A stretch of DNA of 64,000 nucleotides from Hetaerina americana (taxonomy: Eukaryota > Arthropoda > Insecta > Odonata > Calopterygidae). The notes below the pieces were generated by a model. It searched no databases, was not told where the DNA came from, and saw nothing but the letters and a program-made list of their open reading frames with translations. Positions 1-9,059 of this stretch are shown here, one piece after another. The stretch spans positions 2,026,001 to 2,090,000 of the forward strand of contig JAKTNV010000002.1 in assembly GCA_022747635.1 (NCBI GenBank). The letters are read 5' to 3'. Positions within the stretch are counted from its first letter, which is position 1; the number at the start of each line of letters is the position of its first letter. The position numbers were made by a program, and so were the translations under genes.

Positions 1-780
1 TCGTATAAAAGTGTAATAATTATGGCGTGCCTCGCAATTCATAACAATGCCGTAATCGTGGCCTCGTGAAGCGTTAAATAAATAACACATTCATTTTTTC
101 AAATGATTTGCGTAAACTTTTCGCGCAACTCTATCGCTATGCGTCGAAATTTGACGACACTTCCTTTCGAAGGAAATTCCATTTGGATTGGACTTAGAAG
201 AATTCTCGCAAAACTATACTAAAAGAATATTTACTCTTAAATTTAATTCAATATTTACACTTAACTTTCATTAAGTTATGCCAAGTGCACATTCAACTTC
301 AAGTCTATACTATTACAACTATCATAAAAGTAGCAGTCCTTGATTTATTTTCGAACATTTCCACAGCATACGCCACTCACACATGATCTTGCAATTACAA
401 TGCATTTACGTTAAATAAAGTTACAAAAGGGATAAAAAACAGGATTGTGGGAAAAGGAAAAGTTACAAGATTTACTGCTGTTTAAAAAAAAAAGAATTGT
501 AGAAATTAGATAACCGCCCATAAGAAGCAAGAGAGATTTTTCTTCGTTTAAATATTGCCCAGGGGCCGTGAGTCAATTGAGTGAAAAGGAAGCTATGATA
601 CAATGAATAAGTAGCATTGATGTAGTCCTACATACAAGTATTGCGGTGCGGCAAACGGTCTCAGGGAACAGGGGGAAAGGGGATTTGTCCCATCGCACCT
701 CATGCATTCAATCTCCGCAAAAATTGATTTGATTCTTGAAACATCCAATAATCAAAATCGTAATTCAGCTTTCACTTCTA
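1..780. other. AT-rich stretch, nothing identified
   Basis: No open frame, repeat or structural RNA that I can support. It holds short A and T runs only. It ends where the inverted CR1-like tail begins. Confidence 0.5.
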
Positions 781-786
781 TTCATT

Positions 787-895
787 TATTTATGTACCCT
801 GCAAGCCACCGATAGGGTGTGTGGCAGGGGATGAATACACACCAGACTAATTTTTAATCAAACATGACCCTACCGCGATTGGACAATGCTATTAT
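787..895 (-). mobile_element. CR1-like LINE, 3' tail only
   Basis: On the minus strand this reads the 3'-terminal sequence of the CR1-like family seen elsewhere in the window: the CCGCGGTAGGG-like block, the CCCCTGCCACACACC block, then GGTGGCTTGCAGGGTA. The same order is found on the plus strand at 6600-6697, 23250-23310 and 43150-43240. Only the tail is present, which is typical of 5'-truncated target-primed insertions. Confidence 0.7.
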
Positions 896-1040
896 GATCC
901 CTCATCCTTCGTACTTCTACTCATAATACATGTACAATACTCGCTGGCTCTATGTTTACTACGCTTCTTCCTAGCTTTTTGTTTAATATCATTGCCACCT
1001 CTCGTTGGCTTTCGTCCCCTCCGCTGTATATTACTCTATT

Positions 1041-1350
1041 AGGGGGATCGGGATGGTGCGGTGGCTAACGTACTGGCTTTAAACCGAGAGGGTCCGGGTT
1101 CAAACCCTGGAGACAAAAAATATTTTTCAGTGGTATCCCGATCCCTACTAGAGGTGCTTCGTGGAGAGAACTTGGGGTGAGTACGCCGTCTGTCGGATGG
1201 GACGTTAAACTGCGGACCCCTTGGCGCCTTTCGAAAAGAGTAAACTAATGCCGACGCCGGGTTTCTCTCCTCCCTTCATCCTTTACTGCCCATCCCTAAT
1301 GGCGCAAATGACCTCAGCTGTCGGTCGCCTCCCCTCAAAACCACTACAAC
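1041..1350 (+). mobile_element. tRNA-derived SINE, copy 1
   Basis: The 5' head resembles a tRNA: an A-box-like GGTGCGGTGGCTAACG is followed by the B box GGGTTCAAACCC at about 1097-1108. A family-specific body follows (CAGTGGTATCCCGATCCCTAC, GGATGGGACGTTAA, GCCGACGCCGGG) and ends at AGCTGTCGGTCGCCT with a weak AT tail. Four more copies occur at about 10467, 30826, 44838 and 45725. This copy interrupts the minus-strand RTE fragment, so it is younger than that LINE. Confidence 0.8.
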
Positions 1351-1721
1351 ATTATAATTATCACTCCATTAATCCCCGCAATCCTTCCCTCTCACCTCGC
1401 ATAGACCTAAAACATTTATATATTTCCTCTTCCTTAATGCATTTCCTTTTCCGATCTCTCGCTTTCTATTCTCTAATTTTCCTCTCATCAGCATCGTCCT
1501 AGCGTTCCATGCTGCGGCTCTGTTCTCCGGCTGTTGCTGATATCGTTTCCGCTTGGAAAAGATTTCTTGCGACGAGGACCACAGAAGCCTTACCTCCCCC
1601 GCTGTCGGGTTCGACACACGAACTATAACGCCGGGACCCGTACTTATCAGTATATTTATATTTTTAATAATCATAGGTTCGTTGGGCAAGTAAAAGTGCT
1701 AGTTTCCCGTTGCCTTCCTCA

Positions 1722-1916
1722 ATGGTAAATTCCAAAGAAACTGCGGAAGATGCCGCGACAGTAATTTTCAACGGAGTCATGCGCTAATATGCATTTCAAT
1801 GCATATTAGCGCATGACTCCGTTGAGTGTATTTCAGTGCCACAATTTCAGAGTGTAAAAATCATTCGCCTTGATCAAGGCGAATGATTTTTTAACTCTGA
1901 AATTGTTGCATTGGTA
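1722..1916. mobile_element. Short foldback element, two hairpins, copy 1 of the tRNA-bearing foldback family
   Basis: The 195-bp insert is flanked by a 7-bp direct repeat, TTCCTCA (1715-1721 and 1917-1923), and splits the RTE 5' UTR. It contains two hairpins. The first has perfect 26-bp arms at 1769-1794 and 1799-1824 with loop TTCA. The second has nearly perfect 31-bp arms at 1843-1873 and 1874-1904 with no loop. Its terminal block (AACTGCGG.AGATGCCGCGACAG) is shared with the larger copies at 19885-20204 and 48119-48600. Those carry a tRNA-like cloverleaf where this one has only the fold centre GCCTTGATCAAGGC. Confidence 0.75.
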
Positions 1917-2159
1917 TTCCTCAGCGACGTTTTTAATGTGACACCATCACTTATTGGCCGCCCCACTGGGGTCAGACGCCTTTGCAGCCGCCTCACTGAA
2001 AACAGACGCTGCGCGGACAACCTTTCGTCTGGCCCCTAACCTTGACCTATCTGGACTGGGTGACCCTACCAGGAGCAATTATCATTGCTCCCGCCGGCAC
2101 AGCTTTAGGGGTCTAAATGAGCGCGCAAGCCCTTCCACCACGTCAAGTTTTTATTGAAT

Positions 2160-2488
2160 AGGGAGGAAAAATAAATATTTATTTTGAATCACCTTATAAA
2201 ACACGCTTTATTTAAAAAATGCAGTAAAGAGTAGAAAAAACATTCCGAACAGAGACAAAATAACACTTCGTAAGTTCAATATTCTTTTATTCAATGACCA
2301 GTTAGGTCGAACAATCGAGATCTTAACATGAAGGTATCCACTGCTCGACAAAAGCGGTCACTTGAATAAAGTAATGGTGGAACTTCCAAAAATTTATTTT
2401 GTTCTTGTTCCTCATTTAACTCCAAAAAGTTGAGCCCAATAGTAATGACTTCTAAATGAATTAAACAAAAACTTTTCGCATGCGCATC
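2160..2488. other. Unassigned AT-rich stretch
   Basis: A short minus-strand open frame (2291-2539) has no recognisable motif. Nothing else is supported here. Confidence 0.4.
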
Positions 2489-2489
2489 A

Positions 2490-3535
2490 AATAATGAAAA
2501 ATCAGCACGTTTTCCGGGAAGGTAGACCCTGCGAGACACAACTTGCTCTTTTTGTCCATGATATTCTTATTTCGGGAGAGAGCAATGTTCCAGTGGACGC
2601 GATTTTTCTAGATTTTAAGGAAGCTTTCGACAAATTGCCTCGTAGTAAACTACTCACAAAGCTAGAAGCATATGGCATAGACATATATAATATATCCGAG
2701 GTTGGATTAAAGACTTTTTCCATGGTCGGGTTCGAAGAGTAGTAATAAATGGAGTTGGCTCAAATGCAGTAGAAGTTAATTCAGGTGTTCCCCAGGGGAG
2801 TGTAATCGGACCTCTTTTATTCGTTCTTAACGTTAGCGACATTGACTCCGTAGTCACTGGTAAGATGCGTTTTTTTACCGACAGTACAGTGGTTGACCAT
2901 GATATCCGTGATCCTGAGGACACACCAGCTTTGTCAGATGACCTTAATGCTATACAACGCTGGTGCGACACTGGGCAAATTAGAATTAAACTTAAAAAGT
3001 CCGGAGTGATACATTTTTGGAAAAAGAGCAATTCCCACCCGAACGCTTACTGCATTGGGAACACCGGAATGAAATGTTAAGGCTCAATTAAATACCTAGG
3101 GGTTACCCTCACTCACGATCTCTCCTGGGTGAAACACACAAGGGGATATGTGGACAAGCTAACAAAAAATTAGGATTTATTAGAGAAGTACCAGGTAAAT
3201 GTGATGAAAAGGTCACAGAGAAATGTTATCCTTTGCTGGTTGGGCCTCAGAATATACTGCAAGTACATGGGATCTTCACGAATTTGGATTAATTGCCGAA
3301 TTCGATCGCGTGCAGCGTAGAGGAGGTAAAAATTACATAAATTGTTAGGACGTCTCTAAAACAGAGATATTTAAAATGTATTTTACCCCCATCGTACTAC
3401 GGTAGAAAATATCATGCCAATTAAATTAGAGAGATCAAGTGTAGAACAGATAGATTTAAGATGTTGTTTTTTCCACGAACGACAGGGGATCATAATAACG
3501 TTGTTCGATCGCGGTAGGGTAATCTTCGGGCTGGA
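2490..3535 (+). mobile_element. CR1-like LINE, RT and C-terminal part, degenerate
   Basis: The plus strand encodes pieces of a non-LTR reverse transcriptase. In order they are FREGRPCETQLALFVHDIL, VDAIFLDFKEAFDKLP (palm motif A), NSGVPQGSVIGPLLFVLN (motif B), KMRFFTDSTVV (the FADD position reads FTDS, so the catalytic Asp pair is lost), and LNAIQRWCDTGQIRIKLKKS. The C-terminal RTDRFKM-like block follows at about 3440. Stops and frame changes at about 2740, 3080 and 3170 break it. The same family is better preserved at 20205-23310. The 5' half is missing. Confidence 0.8.
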
Positions 3536-3640
3536 AGCCACCGCCAGGGTGTGTGGCAAGGGGTGAATACACACCGGACTAATTTTTACCCGAATATGAC
3601 ACTACCGCGATAGGACAATGCTACTATATTCTCCTATCAT
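3536..3640 (-). mobile_element. CR1-like LINE 3' tail in inverted orientation
   Basis: Where the plus-strand CR1 copy should enter its last about 100 bases, the sequence instead reads the tail on the opposite strand: AGCCACCGCCAGGGTGTGTGG, then CACCGGACTAATTTTTACCC, then CTACCGCGATAGGACAATGC. The two copies meet tail to tail at about 3535. Confidence 0.7.
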
Positions 3641-3644
3641 TCGC

Positions 3645-4426
3645 GGAAAAAGGTCGCCAAGGGGGAAAGGGATCCAATCGAAATCCGTAGAGTATTGCAT
3701 CGCTGTCGGGAACACAAAGGTGTGAGAGGTTTCAATTGGCCTGCACATCGGCAAGTAGGTACAAAGTAAATCGCAAATTTTGAATTTAAAAACGAAAACA
3801 AATCAAAGCGCGTGAAAAAATGCATTGCTTTAATTATTTCTCCACCAGATTTTCCCCTCGTCTCTTAGCAAACATCAAATCTGGATTTTTTCAGCCAACA
3901 ACATTTACTATTTTTTGAGCATTTGTAGAACTTCCAGAAATATAAAATGCGAAATTATACGGAAATTGCAAGGAAAAATATATGACTCCGCCGGGAGAGA
4001 AAACTTTTTTGTTTAAAAGTGCTAAAAAAATCAAAAACAATCATGCGTTCTAAAATTCAACATGCGCTGGAATTAAAATGTCAGCCGATGTCCAATCCTT
4101 CTTGAGAAATTAAGAAGTAGCAAGTTATTTTCCAGACGCATGCCACCGCGGTAGCAGATGTTACACTCCGTGGACCGTATTTTCCTGCTCCATGATCAAA
4201 GACCCTGAAGAAGCTGACTCGCAAAAAAAACCGAGCATGGATTGCGCGAAATGTTGCGAGAGACGTAGGATTCCTCCAAATCATCCGCTCGCCATTCGCA
4301 AACTGATCTTCCCGAAGGCGAAGGATCCCACGGAGAGGAGGGGTCAAGGAAGAGACAAAAGAATCTCGTATTTCTTTAAGTGAAGTTGATTAATAAAATA
4401 TTTCCCATTATGCACCACAGTCTCTG
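3645..4426. other. Unassigned stretch
   Basis: No motif-bearing frame. Short opposed frames at 4081-4383 have no recognisable domain and are probably chance. Confidence 0.4.
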
Positions 4427-4510
4427 CATGGAATGAAGAACACTACGTATTTTTTCACTGCTCTTTATTTTGGTACCACTGGTTTCAATGCCTAGGTCTC
4501 ATGATCAGGT
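4427..4510 (-). ncRNA. Hammerhead-like module of a Penelope-like element, inverted arm
   Basis: Read on the minus strand, this arm contains CCTGATCATGAGACC, then GCATTGAAAC, GGTACC and AAAATAAAG. That is the order found in the plus-strand module next to it. The CUGANGA core is damaged (CTGATCA). The arm is the mirror of 4511-4593. Confidence 0.55.
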
Positions 4511-4593
4511 ACCTGATGATGACGCCTAAGCGTTGAAACTAGGAGTACCAAAATAAAGAACAGTGGGAAAACACATAGTGTTCTTCATTCCAT
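4511..4593 (+). ncRNA. Hammerhead-like ribozyme module of a Penelope-like element
   Basis: The core CTGATGA is at 4513-4519 and GAAAC at 4535-4539. Between them lies a hairpin that pairs GACGC with GCGTT around CTAA (stem II). Stem I pairs GGTAC (4508-4512) with GTACC (4544-4548). GAAAC is followed by TAGGA, where a CTAG palindrome would form a short stem III, so the cleavage-site region looks mutated. The 3' flank AAAATAAAGAACAGTGG is shared with the module at 55965-56030. Hammerhead motifs in Penelope-like elements are established knowledge; activity here is inference. Confidence 0.65.
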
Positions 4594-4595
4594 GA

Positions 4596-4803
4596 TCTTA
4601 GGTTGTTCACATTGTGAAATGCTCCCCAAATTTGTTCTCTAGGGAAGGGGTTGCTATCTTTTGTGAAATCAATCCATAATAAGGGAGTTTACGCCATTTG
4701 CAATCTTTCACATCAATATTAACTGGTTCAAACAGAATATTGTTTGCTCTAAGGGAACGTTTTCTGTACGGTATTTTTATATAAAATCTTCTTTCTACCC
4801 ATG
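4596..4803 (-). mobile_element. Penelope-like element family B, linker before GIY-YIG, fragment
   Basis: The minus-strand frame reads FEPVNIDVKDCKWRKLPYYG and then LISQKIATPSLENKFGEHFT. This is the segment that precedes the GIY-YIG nuclease in the family B copy at 55270-55599 (GYRWCKLPNYGLISQKLANL). The DNA match is clear over about 180 bases. Neither RT nor nuclease is present. The fragment lies between hammerhead-like modules on both sides. Confidence 0.7.
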
Positions 4804-4889
4804 GTACCTGATGATGACGCCAAATGGTTGAAACTGCTAATACCAAAAGAAAAAACAGCGAAAGAATACATTGTTTACTTCATTCCATG
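4801..4889 (+). ncRNA. Third hammerhead-like module in the Penelope cluster
   Basis: CTGATGA is at 4808-4814 and GAAAC at 4830-4834. Stem I can pair GGTA (4803-4806) with TACC (4841-4844). Stem II is weaker than in the neighbouring module. The 3' part ends ACTTCATTCCATGG, like the module at 4511-4593. The following bases encode MDFHKVEPETIEH, a segment also recognisable at 18010-18070, which suggests that the module is a terminal repeat followed by the element's leader. Confidence 0.55.
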
Positions 4890-5064
4890 GACTTCCACAA
4901 AGTTGAGCCAGAAACCATCGAACACATACAACAGTCTCTACTTATACTGGCGTATAGCTCCCGGTGCGATATTTCTACCTGCGCAATACTGCTGCATACA
5001 ATTCATTTCAACATTCACTCCATAGTTAATTTAAATTGTAACACCATTTACTAGTCAAAGCACG

Positions 5065-5900
5065 AGTCGTTTATAAGAATGAGCCCGACTTTTTCGGCGA
5101 GGGTTTCGATGAGGGGGATGAGTCGTAGAATTTGAGGAGTACGGCAGTCACACGCCGAAGGGAAAGGCTTTGTTTGCCCTTGCCGCCGCTTGTCGTATCC
5201 TGCTGAAATCCTTTTGGCTGATTCTCACTCTCACATGGCCGAGAAGCTAGAAGTAGATCCGCGTGTGCGAGTTTCCTTTTGTTCGTCCGAGAACACCTGG
5301 AACACCAACTTCGCACACACTTTTCCCATGCCCATGTTTTCGGCCACAAGTCGATGCACATCACTTTAAGGGATGACAAGTTCATCAGAAACCATGCGAA
5401 CACTTCATCTAATGGATCCCCTATCAACTAAGCTTTTCTTTCTTTTCTTTCTCTTGCAAGATTTTCAAGTTTTCACTTTTTGGGATCGAAGGATGTCCTG
5501 AACGTCCGACGGGTTCAGCATTTTTTCTACCCTCCCGAAACTATTTGTGCCACTCAAAAACATCCGATCCGCCCACGGCGTTATCACCCATCATTAGCTG
5601 TCTTGAGCATGTCATGAGTCTCTTTTCCTGTTTTCCCCGTTTCACGCAAAATTGAAAAGCGTTGCGCTGTTCCAATAGCCGGCTCATGACGGATCGTAAC
5701 GAGGTCACGTTATAGAGGTTTCGCAAACGAGCGATCCGCACTTCGCAAAGGCTGGGAGCCAACTGTCGCCAGAATCCAGCCTTTCCGTAGACTCCCGTCC
5801 CTCGAACCCTGCCAGTGAAACTGCCATCCGTCCGTCCGTCGGTCTATCCGGGATAAAAATAAGCCATACTTCTTTTGGGACAGACCTTGCATTTTACTGG
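5065..5900 (-). mobile_element. Degenerate mariner-like element, family D, copy 1
   Basis: The region 5520-5900 matches 25640-26015 base for base with about 80-90 percent identity by eye. Minus-strand frames read MSRLLEQRNAFQFCVKRGKQ and GDNAVGGSDVFEWHK, the decayed helix-turn-helix start of a mariner transposase (the usual wording is FCVKLGKT... and VFxWHKRF). Further down, 5071-5427 reads WAWEKCVRSW in another frame. The right end has CAAGGTCTGTCCCAAAAG on the minus strand, matching CAAGGTCTGACCCAAAAG in copy 2, so this is a likely terminal repeat. No catalytic D,D34D block is visible. Confidence 0.6.
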
Positions 5901-6374
5901 TTTTACATGTAAAAATGTATGCGGCCGAATTCCATCAATTATTTGCATTAATTATAGTGATAAGATGAAGTTTTTTGTCTCCATCGCAGTCTTGAAAAAT
6001 ACAGATGACCTTCGTGGCGCACTGCCCCGTAAACTAGCCGAGGCGACTAGCAATGGCATTCTTCACACAGACAATCGTGCTAGCTATTCCTTTCTTTCCT
6101 TTTCCAATCGACCGTTATAATTAGGAACAAATAATGGACTTAAACGAAAAGGTATAGCAAGACATGTCAAATGAAAAATTGAGAGAAATAGCCCGTAAAA
6201 AAGTAAAATAAGGCAAAAGGTCAGGAAGCAGATAAGAATAAAGGGTTGAGAAGATGGACAACACAAAGAGTGTAGAGGATACCTTGGAGTACTCATATGT
6301 TCTCCAAGATTTGTCAAAAGCTTTTTCCGCTGAATAAAAAAGGCGGCTCTCGCTATCCCAAATACAAACCACCG

Positions 6375-6696
6375 TAATGTATACTAGAAATCATCATCAC
6401 AGTTGATATACATCGGCGTATCGAGAACTCTCATAGTTGGTACATTTTTTACTTTTATTATATCGAAAATGTATTCTTACCCCCATCGTATTACGGTAGG
6501 AGAGATCATGTCAATAAAATTAATAGAGGGTTTAAATGTAGAACAGATAAGAATTAAGATGCCATTTTCTCCACGAACGAAAGGGAATCATAATAACATT
6601 GTTTGGCCGCGGTAGGATCATGTTCGGGTCAAATTATTCTGTGGTGAATTCACCCCCTGCCACACACCTTGGTGGTGGCTTGTAGGGTATATATAC

Positions 6697-6697
<1 letters not shown>
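6375..6697 (+). mobile_element. CR1-like LINE, 3' end
   Basis: The plus strand has SKMYSYPHRITVGEIMSIKL, then VEQIRIKMPFSPRTKGNHNN. This is the C-terminal block of the CR1 family (RTDRFKWSFFPRTIRDQNA in the copy at 23040). The conserved 3' tail follows, CACCCCCTGCCACACACCTT and GGTGGCTTGTAGGGTAT. It ends directly at an (AT)n tract. Confidence 0.75.

Positions 6698-6705
<8 letters not shown>

Positions 6706-6729
<24 letters not shown>
6706..6729. repeat. (AT)n microsatellite
   Basis: About 12 TA units directly follow a CR1 3' tail. Confidence 0.9.
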
Positions 6730-6762
6730 ACACTTTTTGAAAGTCTCACGGACGTGAATAAT

Positions 6763-6966
6763 AATGTATAACACTTAGCACTAGTGGACACAGACAAAAA
6801 CACAGAAACACACAAAAAAAGAGACTCACAAAAAAAGAGAACTAGTTCTGTCCCTCTCTTCCTTGATAAAGGTGGCAACGACCACCGAAAATTCGAAAAA
6901 TAGTGAGTCTCTTTTTTTGTGTGTTTCTGTGTTTTTGTCTGTGTCCACTAGTGCTAAGTGTTATAC

Positions 6967-6969
<3 letters not shown>
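6763..6969. repeat. Perfect 67-bp inverted repeat with 73-bp loop
   Basis: Arms at 6763-6829 and 6903-6969 are exact reverse complements of each other over 67 bases, beginning AATGTATAACACTTAGCACT. The loop contains TTGATAAAGGTGG, then CAACGA, then CCACCGAAAATTC. This resembles a decayed hammerhead (a CTGANGA position, a GGTGG/CCACC stem II, and GAAA). (AT)n tracts flank the structure. The arms may be the inverted terminal repeats of a Penelope-like element, which is inference. Confidence 0.8.
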
Positions 6970-7027
<58 letters not shown>

Positions 7028-7030
7028 TTA

Positions 7031-7063
<33 letters not shown>

Positions 7064-7064
7064 G
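6970..7064. repeat. (AT)n with short (TTTA)n interruption
   Basis: About 90 bases of TA repeat, interrupted near 7020-7042 by TTTATTTATTTAT. Confidence 0.9.
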
Positions 7065-7069
7065 AACCA

Positions 7070-7235
7070 AGCCCACTGAATGCATCATATGGCTGCCTAC
7101 ATATTCCCCCCCCACCTTGTTCATTTCCTATTGGTCCCTTTACCTCTCCTTGCCCCACCTCTCCCCCGCACATCCTCTCCGCTCATCCCTGAGAATGCCA
7201 TTCTGAAGACGACAGCCGAGCTGTCGAAACGTCAA
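7070..7235 (+). mobile_element. Penelope-like element family A, 3' end with hammerhead
   Basis: The segment matches the 3' end of the family A copy at 12095-12262 (ACTGAAT.CATC, GGC.GCCTACATAT, CATATCCTCTCCGCTC-like). The hammerhead core is well kept: CTGAAGA at 7203-7209 (CUGANGA allows this), a perfect 6-bp stem II pairing GACAGC (7211-7216) with GCTGTC (7220-7225), GAAAC at 7226-7230, and GTC at 7231-7233. ACGT after GAAA is self-complementary, which would allow stem III to form between two tandem copies. Stem I is weak. Confidence 0.7.
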
Positions 7236-7336
7236 ATAACATACTGTGAGTGTCCTTTCTTTGTGTCTCTATATTCTACAAATCTACATCCGTGTTTTTA
7301 TATATTTGTGCGTCGCCGAAGAGCGTTGCATTTCGA

Positions 7337-7338
<2 letters not shown>

Positions 7339-7397
<59 letters not shown>
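7339..7397. repeat. (AT)n microsatellite
   Basis: About 29 TA units. Confidence 0.9.
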
Positions 7398-7400
<3 letters not shown>

Positions 7401-7722
7401 ATCGGAAAAATTAAGAGGAAAACATTTACGTATCTCTACCTATATACACAGAAGGATTTTTCATCTAAAAACAATTCGTACCCATTTATTTAAAATGATG
7501 AATTGGAGCCTACTTCAGAACTTGTGCAATATTTCAATCAAAATTTTCCGTCACGTACTAAAATCAATTCATTCTGGAAAATAAAACTGCGTTTCATGAT
7601 TTGGCGGGACTTAAATAAACACATATGAACTAAGAAATCATTTTTAAGCAGGGATAAGCATTTAATAACATTGCTATGAAAATTTATTTTAAAGTATTGA
7701 GATTAAAATAAGGGTAACTCAC

Positions 7723-7810
7723 CAGCTCCTCTTCTGCTTGTCACAGCGAAACCCAAACTGTGTGTCTCACATTGTACAGGGAAGTACAAAGTACAGTTGC
7801 CGAGGGACAC
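7723..7810 (-). CDS. Candidate internal exon of an unrecognised host gene
   Basis: On the minus strand the 88 bases are preceded by an acceptor-like TTCAATTTTAG and followed by a donor GCTG/GTGAGT. Only one of three frames is open through the whole segment; it starts VSLGNCTLYFPVQCE and ends FAVTSRRGA plus one base. The composition differs from the AT-rich flanks. The entry phase (0) fits the exit phase of the candidate exon at 35601-35727. I do not recognise the protein. It could be a chance open segment, because 29 codons is short. Confidence 0.45.
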
Positions 7811-7869
7811 CTAAAATTGAAGACAAATATATTTTTATTATGCAAGCAAATGCACTCAGTTAATATTAG

Positions 7870-8055
7870 CTTATAGACTTTCCACACACCACCGCCTGCC
7901 TTCCAGTGCTATGGATAAGGCATGCTTTGCTTGTCATCGGGTTTCCCAAGGAGAGAAACAGCACCGGTGACCAAGAGATCGTGGTGGGACTCGAACGCGC
8001 GACCTTGATTCAAGATTAGCCGACGGTCACTATTCCCTCGGGTTCAGCCTAAACG
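7870..8055 (-). mobile_element. Possible tRNA-derived SINE-like fragment
   Basis: The minus strand carries a B-box-like GCGTTCGAGTCCCACC preceded by CTTGAATCAAGG, as in a tRNA T arm and anticodon stem, and then a non-tRNA body. There is only one copy in the window, so the family is unconfirmed. Confidence 0.3.
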
Positions 8056-8130
8056 GCTAACATTAATAACCCGTACTTGAATACTAACCGATGCATTCGC
8101 CAATGCCGATTCTATGAGTTAATCAAAATA

Positions 8131-9049
8131 CGTAGTCCTCACAATTAATGCGCCAACTGATGCAATCTGGCGGCCATGACGTGGACTGTAGCCCCGCCCA
8201 CTAGTGGCGCTAGTTGCCTGAGACCAAATGAGCTTGGCGGATCGTCGAGCTGTGCGTATGCTGCCAGTTACGTTAGTTTCTGCGGTCCTTGATTTTACTG
8301 TTTGTCGAAATTGTAAAATGACGAAATCATGGAAAGCAACGAATCAACATCAAGTTTTTTGGTGAAGTGTGGTGAAAGTTATCAAGAAATTACTGAAACG
8401 TTGACAGCTGTTTACGGTGTTAATGCTCTGAAGAAAACATCCGTTTTCAAATGGATTAAGCGTTATGAAGGTGGCCGACGAGACGGATGATAGCGAAAGG
8501 CTGGCACGACCTTCAACCACCTGTGTTGACGACAACATTGATCGTGTGCGGTCCTTTGTCCTCACCGGACGTCGAAACACTGTCCGAATGTTAGCTGATG
8601 AACTGAATTGAGGAAAATCAACAGTGCACACTATTTTACTACCAAACATGATGGATGGATCCTTCACCATGACAATGAACCTGCACATTCAACTTTGATT
8701 GCTCGACAGTTTCTGGCAAGAATAATTCAATCACCATCCTTGATCATCCTCCGTATTCGCCGGATCTCGTCCCCTGCGACTATATTCCCAAAATGCAAAA
8801 ATGTGATGAGGGGACATCACTGAGAAGATGTGAACACATTAAAGCAAGAAACGAAGAGAAAACTAAAAAGCCTTATTGCCGAGGACTTTTAAGGGTGCTT
8901 TTGAACAGTGGAAAAGAAAATGGAATAAGAAGGCATAGCCACGAATGGAGAGAGTAATTTGGAGAAAGGGACAAAATCAATGTATAGACTAAATTTTGTG
9001 AAATAAAGTTTTTATGGCGTTAGTTCGCATATTTATTGGGCATACCTCG
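8131..9049 (+). mobile_element. Internally deleted mariner, family A, copy 1
   Basis: The 919-bp element has a TA duplication at each side. Its right end carries GCATACCTCG, and the left end is a decayed inverse of it. The transposase start is visible as SYQEITETLTAVYG and VFKWIKRYEGGR (helix-turn-helix). Later LPNMMDGS runs straight into WILHHDNEPAHSTLIARQF, then SPDLVPCDY-like and RGHH. The segment between the linker and the second catalytic Asp, which should hold the first Asp (GDETW), is missing. Exactly the same junction is present in the copy at 36560-37480. It is non-functional. Confidence 0.8.
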
Positions 9050-9059
9050 TATTCCTGTC

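Larger units (their letters stand above)
925..2155 (-). mobile_element. RTE-like LINE, 5' fragment (5' UTR and start of APE endonuclease)
   Basis: The minus-strand frame at 1369-1689 reads NARTMLMRGKLENRKRE and then INVLGLCEVRGKDCGD. This corresponds to the apurinic-endonuclease start of the RTE copy at 63480-63610 (GTWNVRTMMRTGKLENVKRE, DILGLCEVRWKDSGDY). The sequence at 1930-2150 matches the reverse complement of that copy's 5' UTR (63010-63240), including the GGAGCAAT hairpin. The endonuclease continues at 925-1040, beyond a SINE inserted at about 1041-1350. A 195-bp foldback is inserted at 1722-1916. No RT is present. The frame is broken and the copy is dead. Confidence 0.75.

Noticed and set aside
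6970..7493. Open frames made of repeated Ile-Tyr
   Set aside because: They are translations of (AT)n microsatellites, not proteins.
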